A stretch of DNA of 40,095 nt, from assembly GCA_003427395.1 (NCBI GenBank), contig BFEA01000510.1, positions 604,875-644,969 of the forward strand. The letters run 5' to 3'. The DNA comes from Chara braunii. Its lineage: Eukaryota; Streptophyta; Charophyceae; Charales; Characeae. Shown here in pieces: positions 1 through 10,035 of this stretch (positions are counted from its first letter, which is position 1; each line of letters starts with the position of its first letter). A program made the position numbers and the translations under genes. Below the pieces are notes generated by a model that saw only the letters and a list, made by a program, of their open reading frames with translations, did no database searches and was not told the origin of the DNA.

Positions 1-120
1 GGGGACGACGGGGAGGAGGGGAGGAGGACAGAAACAGAGATGCGAGGAGGATGGGGACGGAGAGGGAAGGAGGGGAGGAGGAGAGGAGGATGGGGAAGAG
101 GGGAGGAGGGGAAGAGTTGT
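1..120 (+). repeat. GGA-rich polypurine tract
   Basis: Almost pure purine sequence built from ggaggaggg-type units, cut by the window edge. Similar tracts lie at 9,840-9,985, 21,785-22,085 and 37,900-38,260. Open frames across it are low-complexity and are not taken as genes. Confidence 0.8.
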
Positions 121-275
121 GTGTCTTTTTAACGGGGAACGAGGGAATTAAACTCCCGTTGAATCCCGTTGAATTTGAAAAAATCCCATTGAATTCCTGT
201 TAAACGTGGAAATTGGCCGCTCCCGCGCTTTTCGAAAAAACAGAATTGATGCTCGGGGTCCAGAACACGTGAGCC
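121..275 (-). repeat. Inverted copy of transposon end with subterminal motif repeats
   Basis: Read on the minus strand, this matches the left end of the element at 6,494-6,650, including a terminal block around CACGTGTTC and several copies of a CCCGTTGAAT-like motif. Motifs repeated just inside an element end are typical transposase-binding subterminal repeats of DNA transposons; that role is inference. Here the end is inverted relative to the internal part that follows at 590-1,318, so this copy is rearranged. Confidence 0.6.
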
Positions 276-589
276 AAGAAAGAGTCGAAACGGCCTGTGG
301 CCGGTTACGGACTCGACGCTCCAGAAGCTGGGCGTGGCAAACAGCAACGACTTGAAACGCACCAAAACCATGAATCGGGTAGATGAGAAGGGGAAAGGAA
401 AGGAGATAGAGAAAGTAGATGAAAACTAGACACGAGGTAGCGCAAAAAAAAACTTGCTTCATGAAAAAAATCGCCGGACACAGAAGCAAAGCGGCAATAT
501 CTGCCTACATGTGTGGTCGTGTAGCTGAGGCACAACCATCATCAGGGGAGGTGTTTTGCGCTACTGAACTGAGTACGAATGCATACTTA
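276..589. other. Intergenic stretch, no gene seen
   Basis: Unique-looking sequence between the inverted end and the (GA)n repeat copy. Open frames on both strands have no recognisable domain or coding character. Confidence 0.5.
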
Positions 590-648
590 AATGCAAAAAG
601 ACCCCGCCGTATTGCCCTGGCGTCCTTGGCGCTTCAATCCAAGTTCCC

Positions 649-742
<94 letters not shown>

Positions 743-1318
743 AAAATAGAGAGGAGGCGGGAAAGAGAGGACTGAAGAGCTAGATTGCAGGGTCATACCA
801 GGTGGCGGGAAGAGGAACCATGGCCGAAGATCGAGATACAAGAGCAGGAGGTAGTAGGATTAGAAGATCCAACCTGCGAAAGCCAGCTGGAAAACACAAG
901 GACATGGTTGGCAAAGTAAGGGAAATATGGAGTAAAGCAAAGGTGGCAAGATAGTGGCGGGAGGCATGGGTGAAAACATGGCGGTGGAGCAAAAAAGAAG
1001 ACAAAGATGTCACGCCATTATTTCAGATGTCTTGCAGGAGGTCGGGGCCGAAGTGTCCGCAATCGAAGTCAGGGAGATTTGCTGAGCCGATCTTGAAACC
1101 TACCGAAAATCCGAGAGATATGGGGGGCCGATCTAGAAACTCACCGTTGTTGTCGTTTAGGTCAACACCGTTTATTATCTGTCGATAGTGAGAAAACGTG
1201 TCCCGAGCTCCTCGAATCGACTCATGGTCTCATATTTGCGAACCCTTCGAATAAAAACCTAACCCACCCTTTCCAACAGTTAGAATTTTTTTCTTAAAAA
1301 TCTCCTGCGGCTTTCAGA
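590..1318 (+). mobile_element. (GA)n-bearing dispersed repeat, copy 1 (internal part)
   Basis: Direct repeat of 6,660-7,385 with high similarity by eye: both start near a GACCCCGCCGTATTGCCCTGG block, carry a long (GA)n tract, then share several hundred bases. The match stops near 1,318, where copy 2 continues to its right terminal inverted repeat, so copy 1 has lost its right end. No transposase is visible, so this is a non-autonomous element or a segmental duplication. Confidence 0.65.
652..738 (+). repeat. (GA)n microsatellite
   Basis: An uninterrupted GA dinucleotide run of about 85 bp inside repeat copy 1. The matching run in copy 2 is at about 6,730-6,815. The frames read through it (RERERE or SLSLSL) are artefacts. 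Confidence 0.95.
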
Positions 1319-1439
1319 AAATATTCCCAAGGAACCCCTTCAACCTCAATTCCCTCTTTGATGAAACAAGAAATAAACCCACTCCTCTATTTTCCGAGGA
1401 GTGGGTCAACACCCTACTCATCTGGCCCTTCATAGTCCC

Positions 1440-4377
1440 CACCTTCTAACATTTTGGCCCATAGGACCAAAAATCTTGAGTGGAAAGAATCACCATTCCT
1501 TTTTCAGTCCATATGGTGTCTTGATTCTTGGGAGATGCTTCGCACCTTACAAACGGTGGAGAAGATGTGCATTCCATCTTGCAGCCCAAAAATTCCCAGA
1601 ACCCATTTTGTTCATCCGTACGAATCAAAGTCAGATTACTGTCATAGAGAGAAACAACCGTTGGTATATTTCACTGGCTTTCGCAAAAGACACCATCCTC
1701 TTATTGGGGAGAACAATAAACAGAGCAACATCGTCCACCAGCCTTATACCATGAATTAAACGTCGGTCCTTGCCCAATGAATTTAAGAAAGAAAATTTGT
1801 AATATGTGCAAAGAAGATAGGCCTGAGCAGGGCTAGATGTTTTCTCCATAGGAATGCCTACCCTTTGTCTAATAATGAACCCAGACACTTTGGAGTAGGA
1901 ACGACTCAAATCGAACTTTACGAATGACATAATTGCTGAAAATTTAACATGGCACCACCCGCTTTCGCCAAAACTCTTTCCAAACATGGTGCCTTTTCCT
2001 GACTTGTTGACTCGGATTGCGCAATGTCCTTTTTCGAGGAAAAAATCACGGAGTCATTCAACCGCACAAAGAATAGGTTTATGAGGTAACTTGGTGAACA
2101 TCTTTTTAATGTCGAAGCTAGCAGGCATCAACACTCCGTCAGAAAATTTACCCGCTTTCCGATTCAATAGCTCGATCCTTTCTTTCAACAGGTCGGTACT
2201 TTTGAAATTGAAATGACTGGATTCCGGCATTCTCAACAGCAGTCCATTGATAGTCTTAGAAGTAATCCTGCAAGCCCGGATACTTGGTTCAGAAAAAGAG
2301 GGAGCAATGAGTCTCCATCTAATGACTTTTGTGTTTCGGTATTCCATACGCCGAACCCAGAGTCCCTCGGCTATTCCATGGAGCCAGTCTGTGAGCCTGA
2401 ATAGAATAATACGCACTCCTACAAACCCGTAGAATATCTTGTTCATTTCTCGTGTCAAATTGTCAATCTCAAAACCCTCATTACCCCAGTAGAGACTTTA
2501 GAGGGCATATTCATAAATCATGGGACAGCAGACTAAAGAGTCCCCCATATTGTGGTCAATAGGTGACACAACCAATCCCCACAACTTTTTCCTCCACGAA
2601 AGCGCAATATCCTCGTAGACAAACTCACCCCGAGTCCTCACACTGTAACATGAAAGAACATTTTTTGAACTACAGGGGAGCGTATCTGTACTAGAAATAT
2701 GTGCTAGTCCTTCAGAAAGAGCCTTCTTAATTCTCCCAACAGACTGTTCCTTAGTTGGACGCAGAATATTCTTCGAATTCCTTAGTGGTAGGGGTATTTC
2801 AAAGAATTCAGAAAATCGAAACAGGATATGGTTGCCTCATCCCTAGGGAACGAACTACAAAGTTCATCACATACGCAGTCATTTCAGGATTATCTGACCT
2901 TGATCCTATGATTGTGGAGCACATCACCCACGGATCGGTTGCTGGTCCAGACGATCCTTAGCCTAGAAATCAGAAAGTTGGAGAGAAAACTATTTTTGCA
3001 GCGTCGCCGAATAATAGATTTAGCCAGGTTTATAAGAGACGGTTTTCGAATACGATCGTCAAATATGACTTTGACAACCGTAGGGGCTAAGCATCGAAAG
3101 TCACATACAGATGTTAATGTCCTTCCAACCACACCCTTAAGAATAGTACGAGATTTTTTTCTGTGAAATATCTTTATCAAGTTGTACAGTCTGATCATGT
3201 TTAGTAGACTAGAGTGGTAAAGACCAGCCATTGTGCTCGGAACTTGAAATAGGAACCCAACAGATCATGCCTAAATTCATACATGTTCTTCCTCTTTCTC
3301 AGTTGCAAGATGTGAAAAATTCCTCCTTTAAAAAAATCAAACTCTAATTGTTTTAAAATGAATTTTCATTTGTCAATTTCAATGATAGATAAGCTGAATA
3401 TTCTTTGAATCCTGCCCATAAATCAACAAAGAAAGTCCCACCACAACTGTACAGATAACAGTCATTTCGTCAAAATGGACATATTATATTTTTTGAACGA
3501 AATTGAAATTGAGTTTTTGGGCCAAAATCCGGTCCAAATTTTTAGCTCCTGGGGATCCGACATTCCTAGAACGTCGGACCCCCTAGATGTATCTGGTCTC
3601 TGCTTGAGGTCACATATGTCTAGGGGGTCCAGGAACGCTGGACCCCCCGAAGCCAAAATTTGGACCGGATTTTGACCCAAAAACTCAATTTCAATTTCGT
3701 TCAAAAAATATAATATGTATGTTTTGACAAAATTGTCGTTAGATTGACGTGTAGGATACCGTCATCCACAAGCTTACCCAGTATCTTCGTCACGGAGAAA
3801 GATAGGAAGTTATCGTCCCATGAGACTCGAATAGGTAAAGAGATGGAGGCCATATTCCAGAGGACAGGCTTATCATCCAGCTTCCTAGCTATGGAATCTA
3901 ACCTATCTCGGCGTCGAAATGCCCAACGCTCCCTCCTTCCCTTGCATCGCCAGGTTCTCTTCTTTTTGACACAATTAAGTGATGGGGACTATCTAGATAT
4001 CAAGGAAACTTCAACATCTCGAATTTCAATGGACTGTGGGAAGACAATTTGAATAGCAACATAACTAGACCAACCTTTCCGTTGGAACCACCGTCTAACC
4101 TTATGATTCCTCCCGTGATTACACTGAAAACACCGTCTGACGTATTCGTCCCATCGCACATTTATAGACCGAGTAGTAGATCCAATGTAAGTGGCCTTAA
4201 AGTTTAAGCCATGGTGATATCAGCACATAAACACAAGGACCATCCCATGCACACAAGCCAAACCCTTTACTTAAGGAATCACCCCAACTACTCACAAATT
4301 TATCATCCCACTTCAAATTCCCATAGCAAGCTAACATCAAAACAAGGAAACGCATGATCACATTAGTTCTCATAGTT
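1440..4377 (-). pseudogene. Degenerate permuted Penelope-like element ORF2 (GIY-YIG + RT)
   Basis: Minus-strand relic of a retroelement polyprotein with endonuclease before reverse transcriptase. From the 5' side: an N-terminal extension (about 4,377-4,240); GIY-YIG motifs CVYV at 4,225-4,236 and YIGSTTRS around 4,170-4,189; the acidic block IEIRDVEV at about 4,007-4,030 supplying the expected Glu; a basic linker; a region with VGDVLHNH (about 2,915); then RT. RT motif A is FDIKKMFTKLPH (within 2,054-2,458), motif B RVGIPM and the catalytic box LVDD instead of YIDD (both within 1,631-1,987). Each block aligns in order with the better preserved ORF2 at 33,433-36,100. Stops and frame changes occur throughout, including one between the GIY and YIG halves, and a MITE lies inside. 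It is a dead copy. Confidence 0.85.
3458..3739. mobile_element. Mariner/Stowaway-like MITE, 282 bp, TA-flanked
   Basis: Inverted repeats of roughly 80 bp: the left arm (from ACAGTCATTTCGTC) and the reverse complement of the right arm (from ACGACAATTTTGTC) share a long stretch around GAACGAAATTGAAATTGAG. A TA dinucleotide abuts each end (3,456-3,457 and 3,740-3,741), as expected for Tc1/mariner insertions. The centre holds a second nested palindrome built on GGGGTCCGACGTTC-like blocks, so the whole element can fold into one hairpin. It splits the decayed PLE between the post-endonuclease linker and the next conserved block. No transposase. Confidence 0.7.
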
Positions 4378-4447
4378 TTCCGGCCCTGCCACCCTTCTTT
4401 ACTTCGCTGATTTCATAAGGAGATCAATTTACGCCTCAGACTCGACA

Positions 4448-5354
4448 TCAAGTGGGATTTTCCTCTTGAGATTCCTCCTCAGACTCGACATCATCAACAT
4501 CCTCTTCGCCATAAGCTTCGATGGCGAGTAGTCGGGCCAGCGCAGCCGTGGTAATCTTCTTGTTTACGTACTTGATGCGGTCCTTCTTGCACAGCTCTTC
4601 AAGCTCATGCTTAGTCTTCGCCATAAGTTCTTCGATCAGATCCTCAAATTGAATGTACTTTTTATGCCCTTCCTTGCCCGGACCTCCCACAATAGCTTTC
4701 TTGCCCTGGTTGATCCTATCAAACCCCAAATCCTGCGACTCGTCTTCATTGCACATGGGTGCTGACGCCGCTGAGGAACTCCCCCCTTCACTAATTGAGA
4801 TCCCCGAGGAGCGCCGTCTCGGACCATTCCCAGCCACGGAGGCGAACATGCCAGCGAGCCATGTGGATAAGCCATTACCGGTAGGAGTAGCCATGAGATT
4901 TCTTCGAAACCTTGAGGGTCCAAGGTCAGTAGCTCTGGGCGAGACAGGAGCCTGAGGCACAATTCTAGTAGGTGGTGCAGCCTTGAAGGTGAAGGGGTTG
5001 GGGGAGCCTGTGTAGGTGCCACAAATGGCGGATTGGAAGGCTGGTGATAAGATCCAGACTGTTGGCACGGAGGAGGAGGAGGAGGAGGAGGAGGAGGAGG
5101 AGGGGGGGAGGAGGAGGAGGGGGAGGAAATTGCATGGGGTTAGCAAGAACAGATGGAGGGGTGAGAGGAGCAACCCCCTGATCTTTGATAGTCTTTAGGC
5201 AGGACAACATCTCTTGGAATAGTAAGGAGTGAGCTTCTTATGCTTTCCTCACATTATCTAGATCCATGCGCAACAATCCTGTGTCGAGCGGATTTACTTC
5301 CACCCGCTGCCTCCCGATCGCTTGTTGTTGGGGCGCTGGTGCCTCGCCCGCCAT
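4448..5354 (-). pseudogene. PLE ORF1 (SAP-like protein), minus-strand copy
   Basis: The longest open segment runs 5,173 to 4,448 and ends 70 bp before the start of the ORF2 relic, about 210 bp before its GIY motif. It encodes a proline-rich region, a Ser/Gly-rich middle and a charged C-terminus. Near the end, KHELEELCKKDRIKY followed by KK...ALARLLA resembles a SAP (DNA-binding helix-extended-helix) motif. The plus-strand element has an equivalent motif (VQEMCKEREIEYFKK) at the same place. The 4,448-5,173 frame has no good ATG. The likely start is the ATG at 5,354 (MAGEAPAPQQQ), followed by a stop near 5,240 and a frame change in the (GGA)n tract at 5,070-5,120, where slippage is expected. 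Function unknown; a nucleic-acid-binding, Gag-like role is inference. Confidence 0.6.
5070..5126 (+). repeat. (GGA)n tract within ORF1
   Basis: GAG/GGA trinucleotide run that becomes G-rich. On the minus strand it encodes a Pro, Leu or Ser homopolymer depending on frame. The ORF1 reading frame appears to change here, consistent with repeat-length slippage. Confidence 0.85.
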
Positions 5355-5499
5355 AGTCACCTGATCTCTCTTTCTATTGTCGCCTCCCTCACCGTTTCGA
5401 CCGGTCTCTCCATCTCTAGGAAATTTATCGACTTTCTCAACCTTCTCCCAGTTCGCCGTACTAATCTCCCTGCAGGCGTTGTTTTTTTTTGCCTCCATC

Positions 5500-5850
5500 T
5501 TTTTTTTTTTTTTTTTTTTTTTAAAGGGGCCCATTGCCCAAGGCTAATATTACCAATAAGAGGAATGAGGCCAGGGTCCTCACAGTCTGCCTGGAAAAAC
5601 CGAACCGAACTTGCTGAGAACCAAGCTCAGCGTCCCTGATGTGGTGACAATGATGATGATGAACATGATGATGGTGATGATAGTAGGGACAGGAGGTGCC
5701 TCCCGGTCGTATTGGCTGAAGACCTTACTGATACAGACTATCCTGCTGTTTATCTCAGTTGGTTGGCATCGAGAGTGCCATAGGCGGGGATTGAACCCAC
5801 AACCTCCTGAATGCCACTTGCGTGCCTAATCAACTGAGCTAGGCCGCTGG
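5500..5850 (-). mobile_element. tRNA-derived SINE, copy 1
   Basis: The minus strand begins with a tRNA-like head: A-box-like TAGCTCAGTTG (5,831-5,841) and B-box GGTTCAATCC (5,788-5,797), spaced as in a tRNA. A conserved stretch GATGCCAACCAACTGAGATA and about 230 bp of body follow, ending in a poly(A) tail (poly-T on the + strand, 5,500-5,522). The acceptor arm does not pair, so this is not a functional tRNA. The head is shared with the copies at 8,625 and 13,855; the bodies diverge. It lies just upstream of the minus-strand ORF1. Confidence 0.8.
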
Positions 5851-6289
5851 ACGGAGCCCAGATTCTTGGATCGCAAGAGGGAAAAAAAGAAAAAGAAAAA
5901 AACAGTTGAAAAACAATTAGCAAGCTACTGAAGGCTGTGCCGCTCTACACGCGGCCAGGAAAATGGACATTTCAAGGTCTAAACTACCGACAGTGTATCT
6001 ACCTATGTTCTACCAGATTCATGGCAAAGGTTAGTACGTTTTCTTTTTCTTTTCTTTTCTTAGCAAGCCCTGCCAACGAGGCATGGCAGTCCGCTCTAGA
6101 TTTCGTTACTTGGTAACAAACAACAGAATGCGTGGATACTGTATTTCTGGGAAGATGCAGTAGAAGAGAAAAAAAAAGAAAACACAGACCCAAATCGCCC
6201 GCCCAAACCCATATCGCCCGCCCTCAGTTTTCAATGGGAAAAAACTATATCCCTCAAAAGGGAAACAATGAACACACGCCAACAATCAT

Positions 6290-6327
<38 letters not shown>

Positions 6328-6460
6328 ACAAACACACACATACACAAACGCACGCGCATACACACACATACACACATACGCGCACACACAGCACACCTTT
6401 ACACACATAACTGGGGCGTTGGGGGTTGAGGGCTGTGGGGGCGGATGGGAGATGCTTAAG
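5851..6460 (-). repeat. Left arm of large inverted repeat
   Basis: Reverse-complement homology to 7,540-8,624 in the same order: a block before the SINE head (CCAAGAATCTGGGCTCCGTC), a block around GCAGTCCGCTCTAGATTTCG, a block TTTTCAATGGGAAAAAACTA, the (CA)n tract, and a G-rich block around 6,415-6,450. Together with the SINE heads the arms form a palindrome of about 3 kb around a loop of roughly 1.1 kb. No gene is seen. Confidence 0.7.
6291..6405 (+). repeat. (CA)n microsatellite, imperfect
   Basis: CA dinucleotide run with TA, CG and AA interruptions, sitting in the left palindrome arm. Its counterpart is the (TG)n tract at about 7,605-7,850. Confidence 0.95.
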
Positions 6461-6493
6461 GGGTTGTTGTTTTTTTTTGTTTTTTGTTTTTTT

Positions 6494-6725
6494 TGCATAG
6501 GGCCACGTGTTCCGGCCCCCGCGCATCGATTCCGTTTTTCCAAAAAGGGCGGGAGCGGCCCATTTTCGTGTTTAACGCGAATTCAACGGGATTTTTTTGA
6601 ATTTAACGGGATTCAATGGAAGTTTAATTCCCTCGTTCTCCGTTAAAAAGCTACACAGTACTTAAATACAGAAAGACCCCGCCGTATTGCCCTGGCGCCC
6701 TTGGTGCTTCAATCCAAGTTACCAG

Positions 6726-6819
<94 letters not shown>

Positions 6820-7396
6820 GCGGGAAAGAGAGGACTGAAGAGCTAGATTGCAGGGTCATAGCAGGTGGCGGAAAGAGGAACCGTGGTCGAAGATCGAGAT
6901 ACAAGAGCAGGAGGTAGTAGGATCAAAAGATCCAACCTGCGAAAGCCAGCAGGAAAGCATAATGACATGGTTGGCAAAGTAAGGGAAATATGCAATAAAG
7001 CAAAGGTGGCAAGATAGTGGCGGGAGGCATGGGTGAAAACATGGCATGGAGCGAAAAAGAAGACAAAGATGTCACGTCATTATTTCATAGGTCTTGCAGG
7101 AGGTCGGGGCCGAAGTGTCCGCAATCGAAGTCAGGGAGATTTGCTGAGCCGATCTCGAAACCTATCGAAAATCCGAGAGATATGTGGGGCCGATCTAGAA
7201 GCTCACCGTTCTTGTCGTTTCAGTAAACACCATTTATTATCTGTCGGGAGTGAGAAAACGTGTCCCAAGCTCCTCGAATGGACTCCTGGTCTCATATCCG
7301 CGAACCCTTCGAATAAAAACTTAACCCAACCTTTCCAACAACTAGAATTGTTTTTCGAAAAATCTCCTTCGGCTTTCCGAACACGTGGCCTAGGCA
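6494..7396 (+). mobile_element. Non-autonomous TIR element with (GA)n core, copy 2
   Basis: The ends are inverted: the left reads GCATAGGGCCACGTGTTCCG and the reverse complement of the right GCCTAGGCCACGTGTTCGG. The interior has a subterminal cluster of TTCAACGGGATTT-like motifs (6,575-6,645), a (GA)n tract (about 6,730-6,815) and a unique body that matches 590-1,318. No transposase frame. It forms the loop of the large inverted repeat, which suggests that it inserted into an existing palindrome or spacer. Target duplication not resolved because both ends abut A/T runs. Confidence 0.6.
6730..6816 (+). repeat. (GA)n microsatellite
   Basis: Continuous GA run inside the TIR element, in the same place as the run at 652-738 in the other copy. 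Confidence 0.95.
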
Positions 7397-7539
7397 AAAA
7401 AAAATAAAAAAATAAATAAATAAATAAATAAATTCCCCCAACCCCTGAAACATCTCTTATACCACTGAATTAGACCAACACCGACCGGCCTGCCACCCAC
7501 CCGCCACTCACCAACCCCCCGGCACCAGTCCTCGAACCT
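7397..7539. other. Spacer between TIR element and right palindrome arm
   Basis: Starts with an A-rich (AAAT)n stretch and continues as C-rich unique sequence. No feature recognised. Confidence 0.5.
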
Positions 7540-8624
7540 ACCCAGAAACCCTCTTAGACTAAGTCATCCGCCCCGACATCCCCCAACCCCGAAGGCCCTA
7601 GTTATGTGTGTGAAAGTGTGTTGTGTGTGCCCATATGTGTGTATGTGTGTGCCTGCGTGTGAGAGTATGTTTGTGTAGAATATGTATGTATGCGTGTGTG
7701 TTTGTGTATGTCCGTGTTTGTAAGTGTGTGTGTGTGTGTCCGCATGATTGTTGGCGTGTGTGTGTGTGTGTGTGCATGTGTGTGACACTGTGCATGAGTG
7801 TGTTTATGTGTGTTTGTGTATGTTGTGTCTCTGTGTGTGCGTGCGTGTCTGTTTTTCCTTTTCTTAATTGCTTTTATGTTTGTTTGTTTGTTTTTAAATA
7901 CATGAAGTTAAAAAAAAAAAAAAAAACGTTCGCAGTCAGGTGGCTACGCTTGTGTGGATTCCATTTTTGTCGTTTCATGTTCTTTCTATTTTCGGTAAGG
8001 TCGTGCAGTACAGCGTCGCTAGGACAAGTTCATTTGGGGTCTCCGACAACAAAAAAATATAGTCCGATCGCAGTCGTCCCTAAGACCGGTCGTAGGACAG
8101 GTTATCTCGTCAAGGTCGTTGCAACTTAGTATAGTGCGCCGTCCATTGTTTCCCTTTTGAGGGATAAAGTTTTTTTCCCGTTAAAAACTGAGGGCGGGTG
8201 ATATGGGTTTAGGCGGACAATTTCAGGCTGTTTTGTTTTTTTTCTTCTTTTCTACTACATCTTCCTATAAATACAGTATCAAAGCATTTTCTTGTTTGTT
8301 ACCAAGTAACAAAATCTAGAACGGACTGCCCTGCCTTGTTGGCAGGGCTTACTAAGAAAAGAAAAATTAAAAAAAATGTACTTAACTTTGTCAGGAGAGT
8401 TATGGACTCCACTTCGACCAAATGTGCAAAATGATCATGAAAAATGTGGTAGAACATAGGTAGATACACTGCTAGATACACTGCTAGTAGTTTAGAGCTT
8501 GAAATGCCCTTTTTCCTGACCGCGTGTGGGGCGGTATAGCCCTCAAGAGCTTGGCAACGCTATTCGTTTTTCAGGTTGTTTTTTTTTCCCCCCCCCTCTT
8601 GTGATCCAAGAATCTGGGCTCCGT
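7540..8624 (+). repeat. Right arm of large inverted repeat
   Basis: Mirror of 5,851-6,460. Shared landmarks include the CATCCGCCCC block near 7,566, the (TG)n tract, CCCTTTTGAGGGATAAAGTT (about 8,153), CTAGAACGGACTGCC (about 8,315) and CCAAGAATCTGGGCTCCGTC just before the SINE head. The right arm is longer than the left because of extra sequence around 7,860-8,130. No coding sequence is supported. Confidence 0.7.
7605..7850 (+). repeat. (TG)n microsatellite, imperfect
   Basis: Long degenerate TG tract, the partner of the (CA)n tract at 6,291-6,405 in the opposite arm. Confidence 0.95.
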
Positions 8625-8898
8625 CCAGCACCCTAGCTCAATTGGTTAGGCACACAAGTGGCATTCAGGAGGTTGGGGGTTCAATCCCTGCCTATGGCAC
8701 TCTTGATGCCAACCAACTGAGATAGTCAATTGGATCCTTCCAGTCTCTGAGTGAGTTGCGTGTGGTGTGTGGGACAATGTTGACTTAAGACACAACCATC
8801 CAAAAGGTTGTCCATCCCCCACTTCATATAACCACTGTGTACTCAGTGACTGACCTCTACAACACCATGGACTTTATAAAATGAAAAAAAAAAAAAAA
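8625..8898 (+). mobile_element. tRNA-derived SINE, copy 2
   Basis: tRNA-like head with A-box TAGCTCAATTGG (8,635-8,646) and B-box GGTTCAATCC (8,678-8,687), then GATGCCAACCAACTGAGATA, a body of about 170 bp and a poly(A) tail at 8,884-8,898. Pol III internal promoter, tRNA-unrelated body and A-tail is the standard SINE layout. The head matches copy 1 closely, while the body after the conserved stretch differs. Confidence 0.8.
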
Positions 8899-9736
8899 GG
8901 TCTTTGTCAAGCTTACTGTCTAGAACATAAATCATGCTACCCAAATGGCTGCGTCCCCGAGTCAAATGCAGTATAAAAATTGTTGTACATCTTTGAAATG
9001 TCTATAACCCTATATTTTTAGCTTGTTTTTCTGTTTTTTTTTTTCCGCCCTAAAAATATCTTTGTGTAACCTAGGAAGATTTTCATGACCGGCCAGTGAC
9101 GCCCGGGTGACCCGGTCATGGCAAAAAAAAAAAAAAAAAAAGGCGGTGGGGTTTTTCCGCGCTCTCCGAGAGGAGCCCAAATCCGGGCGCTTTTCTTTTT
9201 TTTAGTGTTGGCTGTCAAGGGGGGAAAAGGGGAGTGTAAATGAATTTTAAAGGGGCGACAGGGGTTAACAGGGGGGTGCGTTAGTGTGATATGGTTGTTT
9301 TCTTTTTTATCTTTAGTTCTGTGGCGAACTCTGATGTGACACTTATCCAAAAGTTGTTTGTATTGCAATTCTACACAACGTATTTTTTTTCAGATTTTTT
9401 TGGATTTGATCTTTTTTATTTTATTTTTATTTTTTGCGCAAGGACAGCCCGGGGCCATGCCCGGCTGGTCACCCGGTTGTCAATCCGGGCGTGGCATCAG
9501 GACCCGGGCGCCCGGGATATCTCCCTAGTGTGTAACAAAAAAAGAAAAAAAATAATTTCATCTATTTTTTTTTTTTTTTTTTCATTGTCTTTATGTTTTT
9601 GGTTTTCTAAAAATATAGTACAAGTTAAAAAAACAAAAATAAAAATATGAGGTTGTACAGCTCAAAAAGGTCTACAACCTAGACTCTTTTTTTTCAGTAG
9701 TTTTAGCTCGGGAAAAAAATCATCGTGGGTCCTGTT
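8899..9736. other. AT-rich intergenic sequence with GC-rich palindromic patches
   Basis: No gene. Poly-A/T runs alternate with two patches rich in CCCGGG/GACCGG (about 9,085-9,120 and 9,445-9,515). The phrase TCTATAACCCTATA (near 9,001) recurs in related form near 9,680, 11,385 and 11,500, suggesting copies of a low-complexity dispersed repeat. Confidence 0.5.
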
Positions 9737-9805
9737 GTAATCTGTTTAACGGGCTTTTCAACGGAATTCAACGAGGATTCAATGCACGTTGAATCTTATA
9801 ACGTG
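9737..9805 (+). repeat. Third cluster of TTCAACG/GTTGAAT motifs
   Basis: Repeats of TTCAACG and its complement, resembling the subterminal motif clusters at 121-215 and 6,575-6,645. Probably another decayed end of the same DNA-transposon family. Confidence 0.45.
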
Positions 9806-9839
9806 GAACATGCATTGAATCGATTTCTTGACGCACAGG

Positions 9840-9985
9840 GAAGGAGGACAACGGCGACAGCGGGAAAATAGGGCGCAATTGACAAGGGGGAGGAGGAGAT
9901 GGAGGAGGAGGAGGAGGAAGAGGAGGAGGACAATGACAATGAAATGGCGGAGTAAACACGAGGAGGAGAAGGAGGAGGAACCATG
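9840..9985 (+). repeat. GGA polypurine tract
   Basis: Runs of GGAGGAGG and related purine units. Frames through it are low-complexity. Confidence 0.8.
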
Positions 9986-10035
9986 TGGGTGTGTGTGTGC
10001 GTGCGTAGGAGGAGAAGGACGACCACCACGAGGAA

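Noticed and set aside
587-841. Open frames through the (GA)n and (CT)n tracts (SLSLSL / RERERE proteins), also at 6,687-6,917, 15,205-15,813 and 22,225-22,640
   Set aside because: Dinucleotide repeats are open in every frame; no sequence outside the repeat looks coding.
5780-5850. Functional tRNA gene on the minus strand
   Set aside because: A and B boxes are good but the acceptor and anticodon stems do not pair and a SINE body with poly(A) follows.
9018-9650. Genes in the 9 kb region
   Set aside because: Frames are dominated by Phe/Lys homopolymers from A/T runs.
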